Below, in pieces: positions 47,801 to 60,400 of a stretch of 64,000 nt of DNA; position 1 is the stretch's first letter, and every line of letters starts with the position of its first letter. The stretch lies in the NCBI RefSeq assembly GCF_016920785.2, contig NW_024609839.1:23499085-23563084 (forward strand), read 5' to 3'. A model generated the notes under the pieces. That model saw only the letters and a program-made list of their open reading frames with translations. It ran no database searches and had not been told where the DNA came from. A program made the translations under genes and the position numbers. Source of the DNA: Ixodes scapularis. Taxonomy: Eukaryota > Arthropoda > Arachnida > Ixodida > Ixodidae.

Positions 47801-50800
47801 AGATTAACGTTTGTAATGTGTACTAGCAGATTCTGCAGAAACATTATGCAATATTTCCGTGGCTTTTAAGTTATAAAGAGGGAAACGTTGCCAAATTGAC
47901 GCTAAAGTGGTTGCCATAAGGGGGGCGTGCACATACCCGTTCTTCAAAATTTCATTATTAATAAAAATCGAAAAAATGCAACGGAGTGGTCAGGAAAAGA
48001 CAAATTAATAGCACAGAGGAGGACGGCAGCTTTAAAAGAGAAATCTTTGACACATTTTCGTACAACCGATCCAAAAATGTCCATGGGCCGGAGCGATCGA
48101 GGTGCGCCAGCTTCGCTTTGCGGTGCCTGTTTCAACAGCCGGCGTATAGCGCCTCCATTTACGCAACGTAAAGCAAGCAACCGAAACGACTTTGCAGAGA
48201 GATCAGCCTACAATCTTGGTGGTAACATGATATAAGAAGTAGGGCGCGGCAGAGCCTGAACCTGCGCCGCCTGTAAGCGCCAATAGATCCGCCGCCTTGA
48301 AGTGCCGCACAACGCGTAGAAAATAGATACATAAAAAAGGAACAAGAAATGCGATTGAAGGAGATTGTCTGTAGCTTAATTTATAAGACAACGGTTTGGA
48401 GAAACGTGAAATCTAATCTGGGTAGGCTCGTGTGGCCTACGTAATAAGTGATGATGCAGCAAGCCACTTTCAGAGCAAGTACCAACTACACGAGCTGCAG
48501 AGCCACAAATACACGTCAGCGATGTTGTTGTTTTTTTCCCGCAACTTGACATGGCAAAGAGTGCCTGTGATTGAATCGGGGGTCGTGTTAAGCACCAGAC
48601 AACGTTGTACGGCCTCCGACGGCCCACCAAGTCGGTGATCAAGTTGGTGTCAGAGATGGTTGCCCCGCTGAACACTAAACTGGCGAACGTGGAACTAAGC
48701 CATCCGAAAGCTGACGTCAAAGCATCAGGGGCATGAAATCAAAGGACTGGGACACTATTTCCGTTGTGCGTGAAATTCAGTCCTATCATTTGTGGATGTG
48801 TGTGTGGTCCAGACTTGGGAAGTAATGTGTTCCAAGTAACGGACTACTTGTAATCCGTTACTTTTTAAAGTAATTTTGTAATTGCCACGTTACTTTTTCC
48901 GGAAGTATTTTGTAATGTAATTTCGTTACAAAATATTGAAAACCAATTACTTCAATTAGTCGTCACTTTTTAAAAAAATATGAGCATTATACAGTAACTT
49001 GAGCAATACGAGCAAAACATTCAGCATCATAAAGAGAGCAAGTTCGACAAAATAGAAAACATCAGGAAGATGAGAATAGCCGAAAAGAAAACGCGATTTC
49101 TTTTATGACCGTTCGCTAGAACCACTAGAAAAACGGGAAGGCCATGTACAAATATACGAAAGACAAAGATTAAGTAAGACAACGCCAAGTATGCTCTCCG
49201 TCGCCTTCCATCCACTTTTTCTTATCCTAGGCAGGAGAAAGGTCTGCGTGTTTATTTGTCTTTGTCTTTTACACCCTTTCACCCTTTCCGACTTCTTCGA
49301 CGTCTTCCGCCACCTGAACAGACATCAAACGCGGGTCCGTACCCCCTCGATTCGCGGGTTCAAAACATGCGTAACAGACGATGTAGCCTCGCGCCAGTGG
49401 GTCGAATTCTCTTTGTCTTTGATGTGCGCTACTTCATTCTAGCGCAATCTTGCGGCACGGCTGAAAAGCGCCCTGCGCGAGGCTAAGAGTATCGTCTTCG
49501 AAGGTACGACGATACTTATTTTGGTTTACTTTTGTGAGCATGTTGGTCGAGTCCACTCCTCACTTTACAGTCACTTACAGCTACTCGTCTGAGCATGGGG
49601 TTTAGGCCATCTAGGGAGTGATGACGGAGAGAGAGAGAAAGAACGCGTAAAGGCGGTTTGATCCTATATTGTTTTGTGAGGCCGATGGCCACCGCCTCTT
49701 TCGCTCTCCATGCCCTCCCTCCCATGGCCTCCACGAATGTTGGTATGAAAGTGAGAACCGATGAAAGATCGATAACCTGTAACCACCAATTTTTCTTCTG
49801 GTCGAGTTTTTGGTCATGGAGTGTCGGTCGTTTCCATAGGCATCTCTTAATGAGATGTTCTAAATTCAGAGCATTAAAAGAACGGAAACCTAGAGTTTCA
49901 GGGCATACTCTGCTTGTCAAAAAACAGACATTATCATCAGCAAGAACTAAGAACTCTAATCTACGGAAACACATCAAGGTAAGCTGGGACACCTGCGTTC
50001 TGTATTGGCTATAAATTGTAAAGTTAGAACCAAGTTTTTCTTATATTGTGAATAACAGACGAAACACCCCAGTCAAAAGGGAGCTTACGTAGAACACTTC
50101 TTTAACTCCAAATCTCGTAGCGGATGTAGACGCTTTTACAGACCATGCGCACCGCTAGCTTTGTCTTCACAATTGCAGGGATCATTTCCGAAGGCCGTAA
50201 GCTAGCGGGATGGCGGGTGTGGTTCAAGCTTTCGGTGCCTTGTCAGCTTACATGTGAGAGGAGTGCACTTACACTCTTTATCTTAAATACAATATTTTAT
50301 TCTTACAAGGACTACTATAATAGGGCGCATATGATAAATGAAAAGTAGTATGTATTACAGAACATTTTTGAGAAATATAAAAATCTTTTCTATTGTTCTT
50401 CTGGACAACTGTACGGAAAAATTAACGTGAAAGTAATTTGTAACGTAACGAGTAAAGTGATCCGTTACTTTTCAGCGAAAGTAATTTGTAACGGTAATCT
50501 ATTGCATTTGAGGCTCGGTAATTTGTAATTGTAACTCATTACATTTTTCAAGTAACGAGTAAAAATCTGACGGGGTCCGACACTTCGCAACCACAGCTGT
50601 TTTAGCCAGAACAGTAGCCGCTAAGAAGATATATCTTTAAAAGTAATGTCTGCTATGGCTGCGAAAAGCAGATCGAGGTCGCGAGCTTGCGGTGCCACTG
50701 AGAAGGAACGAACAGTGATCGCTATACAGGCAAAACGGGGAACATGTTCATGTTCCCCCTGGGAGTGCCAGGAGAGCGCCGTGACCGACTCAGATCACCG

Positions 50801-53800
50801 TCCGGCAGAAAGAATTCACACGACAAGCTCCGAATGTGCGCACAAAATCTTGATTAATTAAACTAGTTTCAATTGTACCACTTTAAACATGTGTTCTTTC
50901 TTACCAATATTTAAACCTGACCGTGAGCAGCCCAGCCTTCCCGCGAGGTGTAAGCTCCAATATTCACTGATCCGAGAAATCTGTATTTAAGTTGTTGACC
51001 TGTGCTTCAAACTCACCTGTAATCGTTTGTATGAATTCTTATTTTTCACGAACTTCTGTCACAGTGCTCTCTCTTCACAGACTTCCCATTCTTTTCGACC
51101 CCTTGCGTGCCCTTGTTTGAAATCAGCAACGTCTTATCCATCTCTCCTCCCGTTACGGCAGTTTTGTATATCCAAAACCCTGTAAAATAAACAAATAAAA
51201 AAATATATTCCAAAGCATTTTTGAAGGGCCTGATAAGACAGCTTATGAGCCTTAGTCTGTGAAAAGTAGAAGAAAATTACGATGGCCTTCATTTTAAACT
51301 GATTTTCCAATTATTGCAAAATCGGTAACCTGTCCACATTTCAGTGTATCTTTTTTTTTAGAAACGTTATTCTTTTCAGTTTTAATGACAATTTATGCAA
51401 ATATATGAAACATACGCGTCCAAGTCATGTCAAAAATTTTCAATTTCCAGTCTTTTAAGGTCCGGATCCATAAACCTCTGAATTTCTTCGTAATCGATAA
51501 TGCATATTTACCTCATTTTATTTTTGTGTATATAGTATTCGCACAACAAAAATAATAAACCTAAGACAACAGTTTTTGTTTAATGAATATTCAAAAGGAC
51601 GGTTTCACGCAAGTCGAGAAAACGTGCACGTATCCCGACAGCGACTTTGTGATTTTGTTTTCCTCAAGAGAAATTTTATTTTCCGCAAAAAAAGATTGAA
51701 TATCTTTTTTCGCTTGCACAACAAGTAAAAAATATATATTTTGGTAAAAATAAACAATGTCGACCGGTCATGGTCGTTCGATCCTATGTGACAACGCCCA
51801 ATACAAACGTTATCAGGCAATCAGAATTTTTTTTTATGTATCTTTTATTTTCTACGCCTTCTGCGGCCTTCCACGGCGGCAGATCTATTGGCGCTCGCAG
51901 ACTGTGCAGGTTTAGGTTCATCGGCGCCCTCCTTCCTATATCATGCTACCGCCAAGGTTGTAGGTTGATCTGTTTGTAAAGTCGCTCCGGTTGCTTCCTT
52001 TACGTCGCGGAGACGGAGACGCTATACGCCGGCTTTTGAAACAGAAACCTCAACGCAGATAACAGACTGGCGTACCTTGGCCTATGGGCAGTTTTGGGCC
52101 GGTTTTAAGAAAATGAATTAGGAATTTTTCCTTCAAAACTACCATTCACCTCTGTGCTGTCAATTTCTCTTTTCCGGACCACGCCATTGCATTTTTACGT
52201 TTTTTTATTAATAATGAAATTGTGAAGAACCGGTATGTGCACGCCCCATTTATGGCAACCGCGTTAGCGTCAATTTGGCCAGGTTTCTCGCTCGATAACT
52301 TAAAAGCCACACAAATATATCATTATGTTTTTGTAGACTCTGCTCGTACATATTATAAACGTTAATCTCAGAGAGTTTGAAGAATATCAAAGTTGGCCTT
52401 TCTCTAACTATTTTCAAAATAATGCATTTTTAGTTAAATGCTTTTGTGTGAGCAATTCTTGTAAATATCTCCCGCTAACCAGGACAACAATATTTTACAC
52501 AAAGATTAAATATATACAGGGCAACAGATTGGCAAAGTTTGAACACTTTAGCTCTTATAGATACGGAGAAAAATATTCTTTAACCCAGTGGGTTATTGCG
52601 CAACGTGCCGTGTTTGCGATTTCTTCTTAAAATAACTACCCTAATTCTCGGTGATTAATACTTTTTGTTAATATTTCCTATGCATGATTTGTCAGTGAAT
52701 ATTTCTAGACCCGTAGCCAAAACAGTTTTTTGTGGGAAGCCGCCCGAAATATAAACATCGCGCGATACGCAAAACGCGCACCTGACTGAGAGCTTGCTTG
52801 AAAATGTTTTTTGCCAAAAAAAAAAATGATTTTACGGAAACGAGGATTCGTTTTATTCTGCTGGACATAAGACCAGCAAGATATATTTTTTCGTCGAAAT
52901 TAAAAGTGGTCACCGGACGTGGTTGTTTGATCTTACCTGAAAACACCTTACTATGGTAATAATAGAGGCGTCAGCGTCACCCTCAATAATTTTCTGAATA
53001 CTAAAAATCTGTGGAATTTCGGCCTCCCACCAGGTGGTACAACAAAGCCGCCAAACAGTTTTCTTTTGTCTTAATTACCTCTATTTAAAAAAAGAAACTG
53101 GGTTGCAAATAAGGAGGAGATATAATGTTGAGCAATATGTCAAGTTAAGACAACCCGCTTCTTTGGATGTCATAATTTTCTATGACCATAAATCAGATGC
53201 GTCAAAGAGTGATGTTTGATAGGCTACTGCAGCACTAATTTTTCAAAGTTTAACAAAACCTCCAGTCCACTTTTTCGCATATCTCAAAAGTTTGACGCTC
53301 TCTCCGACTTACTACTGTAGTTCAATTAAGTTTGTAATAATTATTTCACTAAATACTTTAGACATGCGTTTGGCGCATTTTATAAATATAACTAATGCCA
53401 GGAATAAAGTCTGTTGCTGATTTGAATGTTCTAATTTATTCAATCAAAAAGATAGCCGTGCTAACATTTTGCGATTTTACGGCAATATTTGGAGAGCTGT
53501 ACAAAACATAATAATTAAAAACTAAATCAAAACCTCGTCCACGTTTGCTTCAGTATGTTCTTGACAAAAAATAAGTATCAAAATGATGTTATGGTTAATG
53601 GTACTTTCACAAAGCGATAACTAGTGGAGAAAAGAACGAGTTCGCGCGTTCCTATAAGCTACACTATAAATTATTAAATGTGCGCTAACATAAAATATAA
53701 TATGAGCTATGCAATGGGAAATAGTATTATACTTGCCTTTCAAATAAAAGTAATAATTAAATAAGGTATTCACTATGATACGAGTAACGATCGGTCAAAC

Positions 53801-56800
53801 AGCACCTATATTGACAAAATAATGGGACTGTGACCCAGAAGTGCGGTTTCCCAATTTTGTTTATATTGATCAACGTGTTTAGTGTAATATGATTGTATAT
53901 TTCAAGTTGTTTCCGGTAAGTCTCTCAGATATTATGGTCGATACCTTCTTGAGTCAAATCAAATATGTACTTTAAATGCCATGCAACCTCACACCGATCT
54001 CGAACGCGATTCTTATTTATTAAAGAGAGCAAGTGTACAGCGGGAGTCAATGATAAAGACTACACTTGGTACCATTGATAGAGACATGAGGTCGAAGGTA
54101 AGAAAGTTTTACATTTCTGTACTTAGAATTGAATGGCAATTGCACGAACGCTAGGAACACCAGTTAGTTTGTTGAAATTTTCCTCTTCATCTGCAAACTC
54201 AGATATAAATTTAATTGAGCTTTACGAAAAGTAGTTAATTATGGCAATGCCACATATTATGATTAAAATTCTCATGTTCACCACTTTATTCATTTGTGCG
54301 ATACATATGAAGATTTTTTTGTTTTTCATTTGGTTGTAAAAGCGTGAGAGAAACTTTGCAAAGGTTAAACTTCAAGGTGATTATACTGAAAAGCCTAAAG
54401 ACGCATCATCAGTGCAAGTGTCCTAACAATACAAACTTGAAATGAGATATTTAAGGAAAAACATTGTTTTACTGTTGGTATGGGGACGACGCAACAAGTC
54501 CACTTCGTGAAAAGGCAGTATGCAGAAAGCACTTTCGATTTCCCCACTGCGGAAATTTACTGTACCGAGGGCAAGTAAGTGCACATAAAAAATATAAATA
54601 TCGTAATATCTCATTACTATGTCCAGCACACTTAATAGCGTTTACAAAATTGTATTTTTTTATAAAAATGCTCGCAGTAATGTAACTGTAGAGCGAATTT
54701 TGTTTTATAACAGCAAGACGGAAGTAGAACGTAGACGTACCAAAACACTCCGAAACTTCTAAGGATACAGGATAATAAAAAAAATCATATGTCGCGTTTT
54801 GTATCGAAACCACGAAAAACACAAACACAGTAGTATTTCAGTCATATAAAAAACTTTTTCCTTGAAGAATCTATCAATTTCTGTGTTTGTTTGGGAGCTA
54901 TGAATGATATCAAATCATAGTAATAATTACAATAATAGTAAATTAAGCAAGTGAGGCTAGGAAGACTCGAGTTAGTATGAAAGTATAAACCCTGATGATG
55001 TCGACGCAATTCGGGCATAAATATGACGTGCTTCCTCATTTACTTTCTGAGCTCTTTTGTTATTTCCATGGTTTACTTGAGAAACTGCTTAAAAAAGTAA
55101 TTCGTGTGTTTTTCTGTCTGAATTTCTACATATTTAAATCACCACTTTTAACAACTATACATGGTTTCCAAGGGTTTCCATGGAACGCGAAAAAACATTT
55201 AAATTGTTTTAGTCGTTTTTCAATCGTCCAGTCAACGGGTTTCTTACTCTTTTGCTAAATAGTATTTTTTATGAACTTAGATATATGCGCATAATTAATG
55301 TTACTTGTCCGTTCGCTTCCATTGCAGATGATAAACTACAAAGAGTTGATTAAAAAGGTATATTCTACACTGAAGAAAAAAGTTCCATTAACGGATTCAC
55401 AAGTAATTATTGTAGCGAGCCCTGCCTACTACGCCAAGGTCGAAAGCGCTCTTACTGACATCCAGCAGTAAGCAACTGATAATATATATTTTCTCTAGCT
55501 TTGCGCCAAAGCTTGAAAAATAACTCCCCTCAAGTTTTACGGTATTAATGCAGTTCTTCGGAAATGATCATGTTATGATAACACAAATTCATAATTTAGA
55601 ATTGACAAAAAATGAATGTTTGACAGGCCACCATGAAATATAAAGTTGATATTTTGCATATTTCAAGTATATACAGGGTGTTTGATATTTACTCCGAAGA
55701 TATTTGTGTTTTAGAAATCCCTGAAAGGTACACTAATGTTGTTTGTCCAGTTGAGTTATACGACCTGAGGGACATGATATATGGGCTAATCAGCATAGGT
55801 CGGTGAATTATTTCAAGTTTAATAAAGATGTTTTAAATTAGTAAAAATAAGCATATACTTCGGATTAGAAACTTGCTGAACGTCATCGAAAACCACTAAA
55901 TCAGTCAATATTAGAAAACTTCGAGCACTTGGAAAGCACTGTAGAGCGCTAAGGTTATCACTCGTGCGGCAGGCGCAAAGTTACCGGTGCCAAAACGCGT
56001 CCGCGTGGTTTTTCCGTCTCTTATGATAGCCCCAGACATGCGCCTGTTGCAACTTGCACGAGTGGTAACTTGAGCGCACGGATGCGCTTCGCACGCGCTC
56101 AGTCTTTCTACAGGGTGAAACAAGGAGACGCCAGGCTCCTTAAATCGACCGGAAAATTCGGTTTCTTTACCTATCGCGCTACGACTTTGTGCAGCGTTGA
56201 CCACAGATGGTGCTTTTTTTTTTGTGAAATTTGCGAAGAGCGAATTTACCTGAGGAAAAAGTAAAGAAAGAAAAAGGCTTAGCTCCTATGGAAAGGCAGC
56301 GACGCCACCGGTCTGCAAACAACACGGCGCCGTTTCGCACGGGAGACCAGAGATGGCGCAAGCGGTCGCGACGCCAACTGCCGCCAACGAACGAGCAGAC
56401 GACGCCGAGAGCCGGCCCTTTTGCAGACAAGGAACTGCAGTTCCTTGCTGTTACCGCGCCTGTCTTTTTTGTTCCTGCGACTGTCGCCGCCTGCGGAACT
56501 CCCGCCGCTTTTAAGTCGAAAAGATCGTCTGCTAAAAAGGCCTGCTCTCGGCGCCGTATGCTCGTTCGTTGGCGGCGTTTGTTGCGCCATCTCTTGTCTC
56601 TCGTGCGAAACGGCGCCGTGTTGTTTGTAGACCGGTGGCGTCGCTGCCTTTCCATAGGAGCTAAGCCTTTTTTTTTCTTTACTTTTTCCTCGGGAAAGTT
56701 CACTCTTCGCAAATTTTACAAAAAAAAAAAAAGCACCACCTGTGGGCAACGCAGCACAAAGTCGTAGCGCGATAGATTACGAAACCGAATTTTCCAGTCG

Positions 56801-57432
56801 ATTTAAAGAGCCTGGCGTCTCCTTGTTTCACCCTGTAGAAGGGACTAGTTTAGTGGTTTTCGAGGATGCTTAGAAAGTTCTAATTCGGACAGTATGTTTA
56901 TTTTCACTAATTCAAAATAAGATAAAAAATGAATGACGCTTACAAATCTCTGTAATGCGAAACTAGAGTGCAGCTCTTCAGGAGGAGGAGGGGAGAGCAC
57001 GGAGGGGAGAGAATGTCCCTCCTCCACCTCCGTACCCTTCTATTTTCCTCCCCTCCTTTTCTTCTAATCCTCCTCCTCTCCTTTTCCTCCCCTCCTCCTC
57101 TGCTCTCCTCATCCTTCCTTCATCCTCCCCATCGCTCCTCCTCTCTTCATCCCGTTAAATTTCCCCTTTAAATTTAGCGAAAATTTCCCCGCTAAGCGGG
57201 TTAACTTCCCCGCTAAATTTAGCGGGAAAATTGATGTCACGTGACCTCAATACCAATTCAGTTTCGCCGCTGAATTTAGCGGGGGAAATGACGTCACGTG
57301 ACTTTGTGTCACGTGATCTATGAACAAATTCAGTTTTTCCGCTTGATATAGCGGGAAATGGACGTCACGTGACCTCAACACCAATTAAATTTCCCCCTAA
57401 ATTTAGCGGGGCGCCTACGCCAACGGCGACGC

Positions 57433-57466
<34 letters not shown>

Positions 57467-60400
57467 GGCGACGGTGACGGCGACGGTGACGGCGACGCCG
57501 CTCAACGCAGAAACGGACGCCTAAGAGCTGCGCTTTAAAAATGTATGGCAAATTGTTAGTGAATTAAGTGGGATACGTGCGATGTTCTAGCATGAGAAGC
57601 GTTTAGCGATAGCTGCACCTCGTGGCTGCACCGATATGCAATTGGTGTCACGTAAGGTCTATTTCTCGCTACATTTGGAATGGAAGTTGAATTGGTGTAT
57701 AGGTCACGTGACATCAAGTCAAGCGACGTCATTTTTCTCGCTAAACATAGTCGGGAAACTGCATTGGTGTTGAGGTCACCTGACGTTAATTTTCCCACTA
57801 AGTCTAGCGGAGAAACTTAAACCGGCTTCACGTAATCCGGCTTCACAAAATCCGGAGCAACTAGCCGTGTGACATGAAGTCATGTGACATCATTTTCCTT
57901 ATTAAATTTAGTGGGGAAATAAAATTGGCGCTAAGGTCCCGTGGAGTACATTTCCCGCTAAATCTAGCAGGCAAACTGATTTTGTGTAGAAGTCACGTGA
58001 CGTCAATTTACCCGCTAAGTTTAGCGGGGATCTGATTTTCTGCAGAAGTCACGTGACGTCAATTTACCCACTAAATTTAGCGGGCAAATTAAATTTGTGT
58101 AGGTCACCTGACGTAAATTTTAACGCTAAATCTGGCGGGAAACTGATTTCGTGCAAAGTTATGTGACGTCAATTTACCCGCTACATTTAGCGGGCAAACT
58201 GATTTTGTGCAGAAGTCACGTGACGTCAATTTACACGCTAAATTTAGCGGGAAAACTGAATTTGTGTAGGTCACCTGACGTCAATCTTCCCGCTAAATCT
58301 AGCGGGGAACGAGAATTAACTGTAGGTCACGTGACGTCCATCTTTCCGCTAAATTTAGTGAGAAAACTGAGTTTTCCGTATAGATCACGTGAGAGGAGGT
58401 CATGTGACATCATTCTGCAACACTGCGTGTGTTGCATTATGGGACATCACAGACGTACACACTAATTCAATTTCCCCGCTAAATATAGCGGAAAAACTAA
58501 ATTGATGTGTATGTCTGTGACGTCCCCTAATGCCACTCTGCGCGGTTTGCATTACGGGACGTCGCAGACCTATGCACCAATTCAACTTGCCCGCTAAGTT
58601 TAGCGGAGATTCTGAATCGGTGTGTAGGTCTGTGACGTCCAATAATAGAATGCTGCGCGCGTTCCATTATGGGCGGCATTGATGTTGAGGTCACTAGACC
58701 TCAATTTTCCCGCTTAATCTAGAAGGGAAACTTAATCTGGCTTCACTTTATCGGGCTCCACATAATCAGTCTTCACGAAATCCAGAACTAGTCAAGGAAC
58801 GTATCACGTCCAAAACTAGTACATTATCCGGCGTATCGCGCGAATTACCCTACTAAAAATCTGAAACGTATACGAACTTTCTTGGTCCAAAAAACGCATG
58901 TTATTAAATTAGATTCTATATGAACATACAGGAACGTTATAAGAACACATAAGAACAATGTAATACATATATAAGCACTTATAAGAAACTGATAAAGTTT
59001 TTTTATAACTCCTTATAAAGTCTTATATTGTTGTTATATGTTCTTATAAGGTTCTTAGATACTCGTATATGATCTTATTTCATCATATGTGTTTATTGGA
59101 CCAAGAAATGTGTTATACATATCAGATTCTTTAGTACGGTAGCTCCCCGTGTTATGTCCCCCTGGTCGTTTAGCTCAATTGCACGAACCCCATTAGAGTG
59201 AGTACATTTCAAAAATGTTTAAAATTAAATCAGTTCAAATTAAAATCTAACACCCTGTATAATATTCACATAATAAAAATACCATTTTAATCGTACATGC
59301 TCAGTTTACAATAACGACTACTTGGGATGAGTCCCCGATGCCAATACCTTTGGTTAGTTGCTAACGCGTACGTACAATGGCTGCTCCAATATGTATGCAA
59401 AACATGTGCGAAAGCTAAATCATTTACTTGTAAACAATAATAAAGCAAATGAAAAATGGACAACTAAAAAACGATCAAATAAAGCGCTGACTTACAATCT
59501 AAAATTTAAAAAATTTAACAATCAATTTTTTCTTACAAGAAACACCAGACAATATGATCCACTGCCAAACATACATTTCAAAATGCAGCAAAATGCCAAA
59601 TCAGTCTCACATAAAGGAATCGAGAAAGGGTTTCTTGTTATCTAAAACGCATCTAAATTATGTTATCATCTGATTCAGATGTCACGTCAAGCTTGTGTTT
59701 TTCTCGATCTTCAGCTCGCATTCTCAATTAAAACAACCATGCACCGCCGAATTCTTCGGAAGTAGGGTTTCCATTACTACCGGGAAAATATTTTATTTTA
59801 GTTATTTTTCTGCAACTCTGGTATCAGAGAACTAGACACAGTTTAGTAGGGATTCAAATATCAATTCCTAAAAAGTTTTGACTATACCAAGAGCTTGTAG
59901 AAAATATAACGTGCGCAAGTGCTCTTCAGACGTCACGCTACTTCTATGAATGTACCTGCTAAATTGCTATTTCTAGACGGGTTCATCTCATGCTCGGGGC
60001 TAGTACCACATAGACAACCCTACGCATTCCAGACACGGTGCATCAAAAAGGGTCAAAAGTCAGCCGAACCCGAATGACCTTCCCATAAAGTTGTCAAAAC
60101 CCTACCCAACGTTTGGGTGAAGTTCGATATGTGGGGAATATCTGAGGCCGGGGAATATCTGGGGAATATCTGAGACGTTGTATATAAATAACCAGTAGAA
60201 CAAGCGCCCCGTACTATTTATGAGAATTAGAAGTTTAAGACACCAGGGCCCGTTTGCTCGAAACGCTAACCGCGGCTAAAGTTAGCCGCAGTACCTAGGA
60301 GAGAGATTTTGAAATCGCACGACTGGGCTTGGTAGAGATGCGGGGAAACCTGGCGGTGCCCCGGTGAGTGAGCGCCGCTCGCTTTGGAATTGATATGTCG

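Larger units (their letters stand above)
44544..54025 (+). other. M13 intron 6
   Basis: 9.5 kb holding the LINE fragment, the 5.7-kb inverted-repeat structure and the hAT-like element. 45781-47058 and 52946-54025 show no recognisable element. The end of intron 6 assumes exon 7 is correct. Confidence 0.7.
55674..59262. mobile_element. Composite ACAGGGTGT element with nested insertions, in M13 intron 8
   Basis: The left end TATACAGGGTGTTTGATATT at 55673 and the right end TAACACCCTGTATA near 59262 are inverted and continue as similar sequence for well over 100 bp (for example AGTTGAGTTATACGACC on the left against the inverse of CGTTTAGCTCAATTG on the right). The arms are broken by the foldback at 56108-56838 and by copy D with its array. 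Related pieces occur at 23.43-24.03, 30.48-30.82, 39.38-39.78 and 63.88 kb. Confidence 0.6.

Noticed and set aside
48376..48720. 114-codon - frame
   Set aside because: Considered as part of a LINE ORF1 because of the + strand peptide VSEMVAPLNTKLANVEL, but neither strand shows a diagnostic motif.
49516..49992. 158-codon - frame inside the hAT-like element
   Set aside because: No transposase signature or other known domain is visible.
50880..51200. Possible LINE 3' end (AATAAA-like signal followed by A-rich tail)
   Set aside because: Only the A-rich end is suggestive; no coding sequence or target duplication supports it.
54464..54590. Candidate M13 exon ending in a donor-like CAAGTAAGT
   Set aside because: None of its frames resembles M13 or fits the phases of exons 6 and 8; 54026-54097 fits better.
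57992..58400. CRISPR-like regular repeat
   Set aside because: The spacers are not unique but are part of the same diverged 56-bp unit; the setting is a eukaryotic intron with no cas genes.
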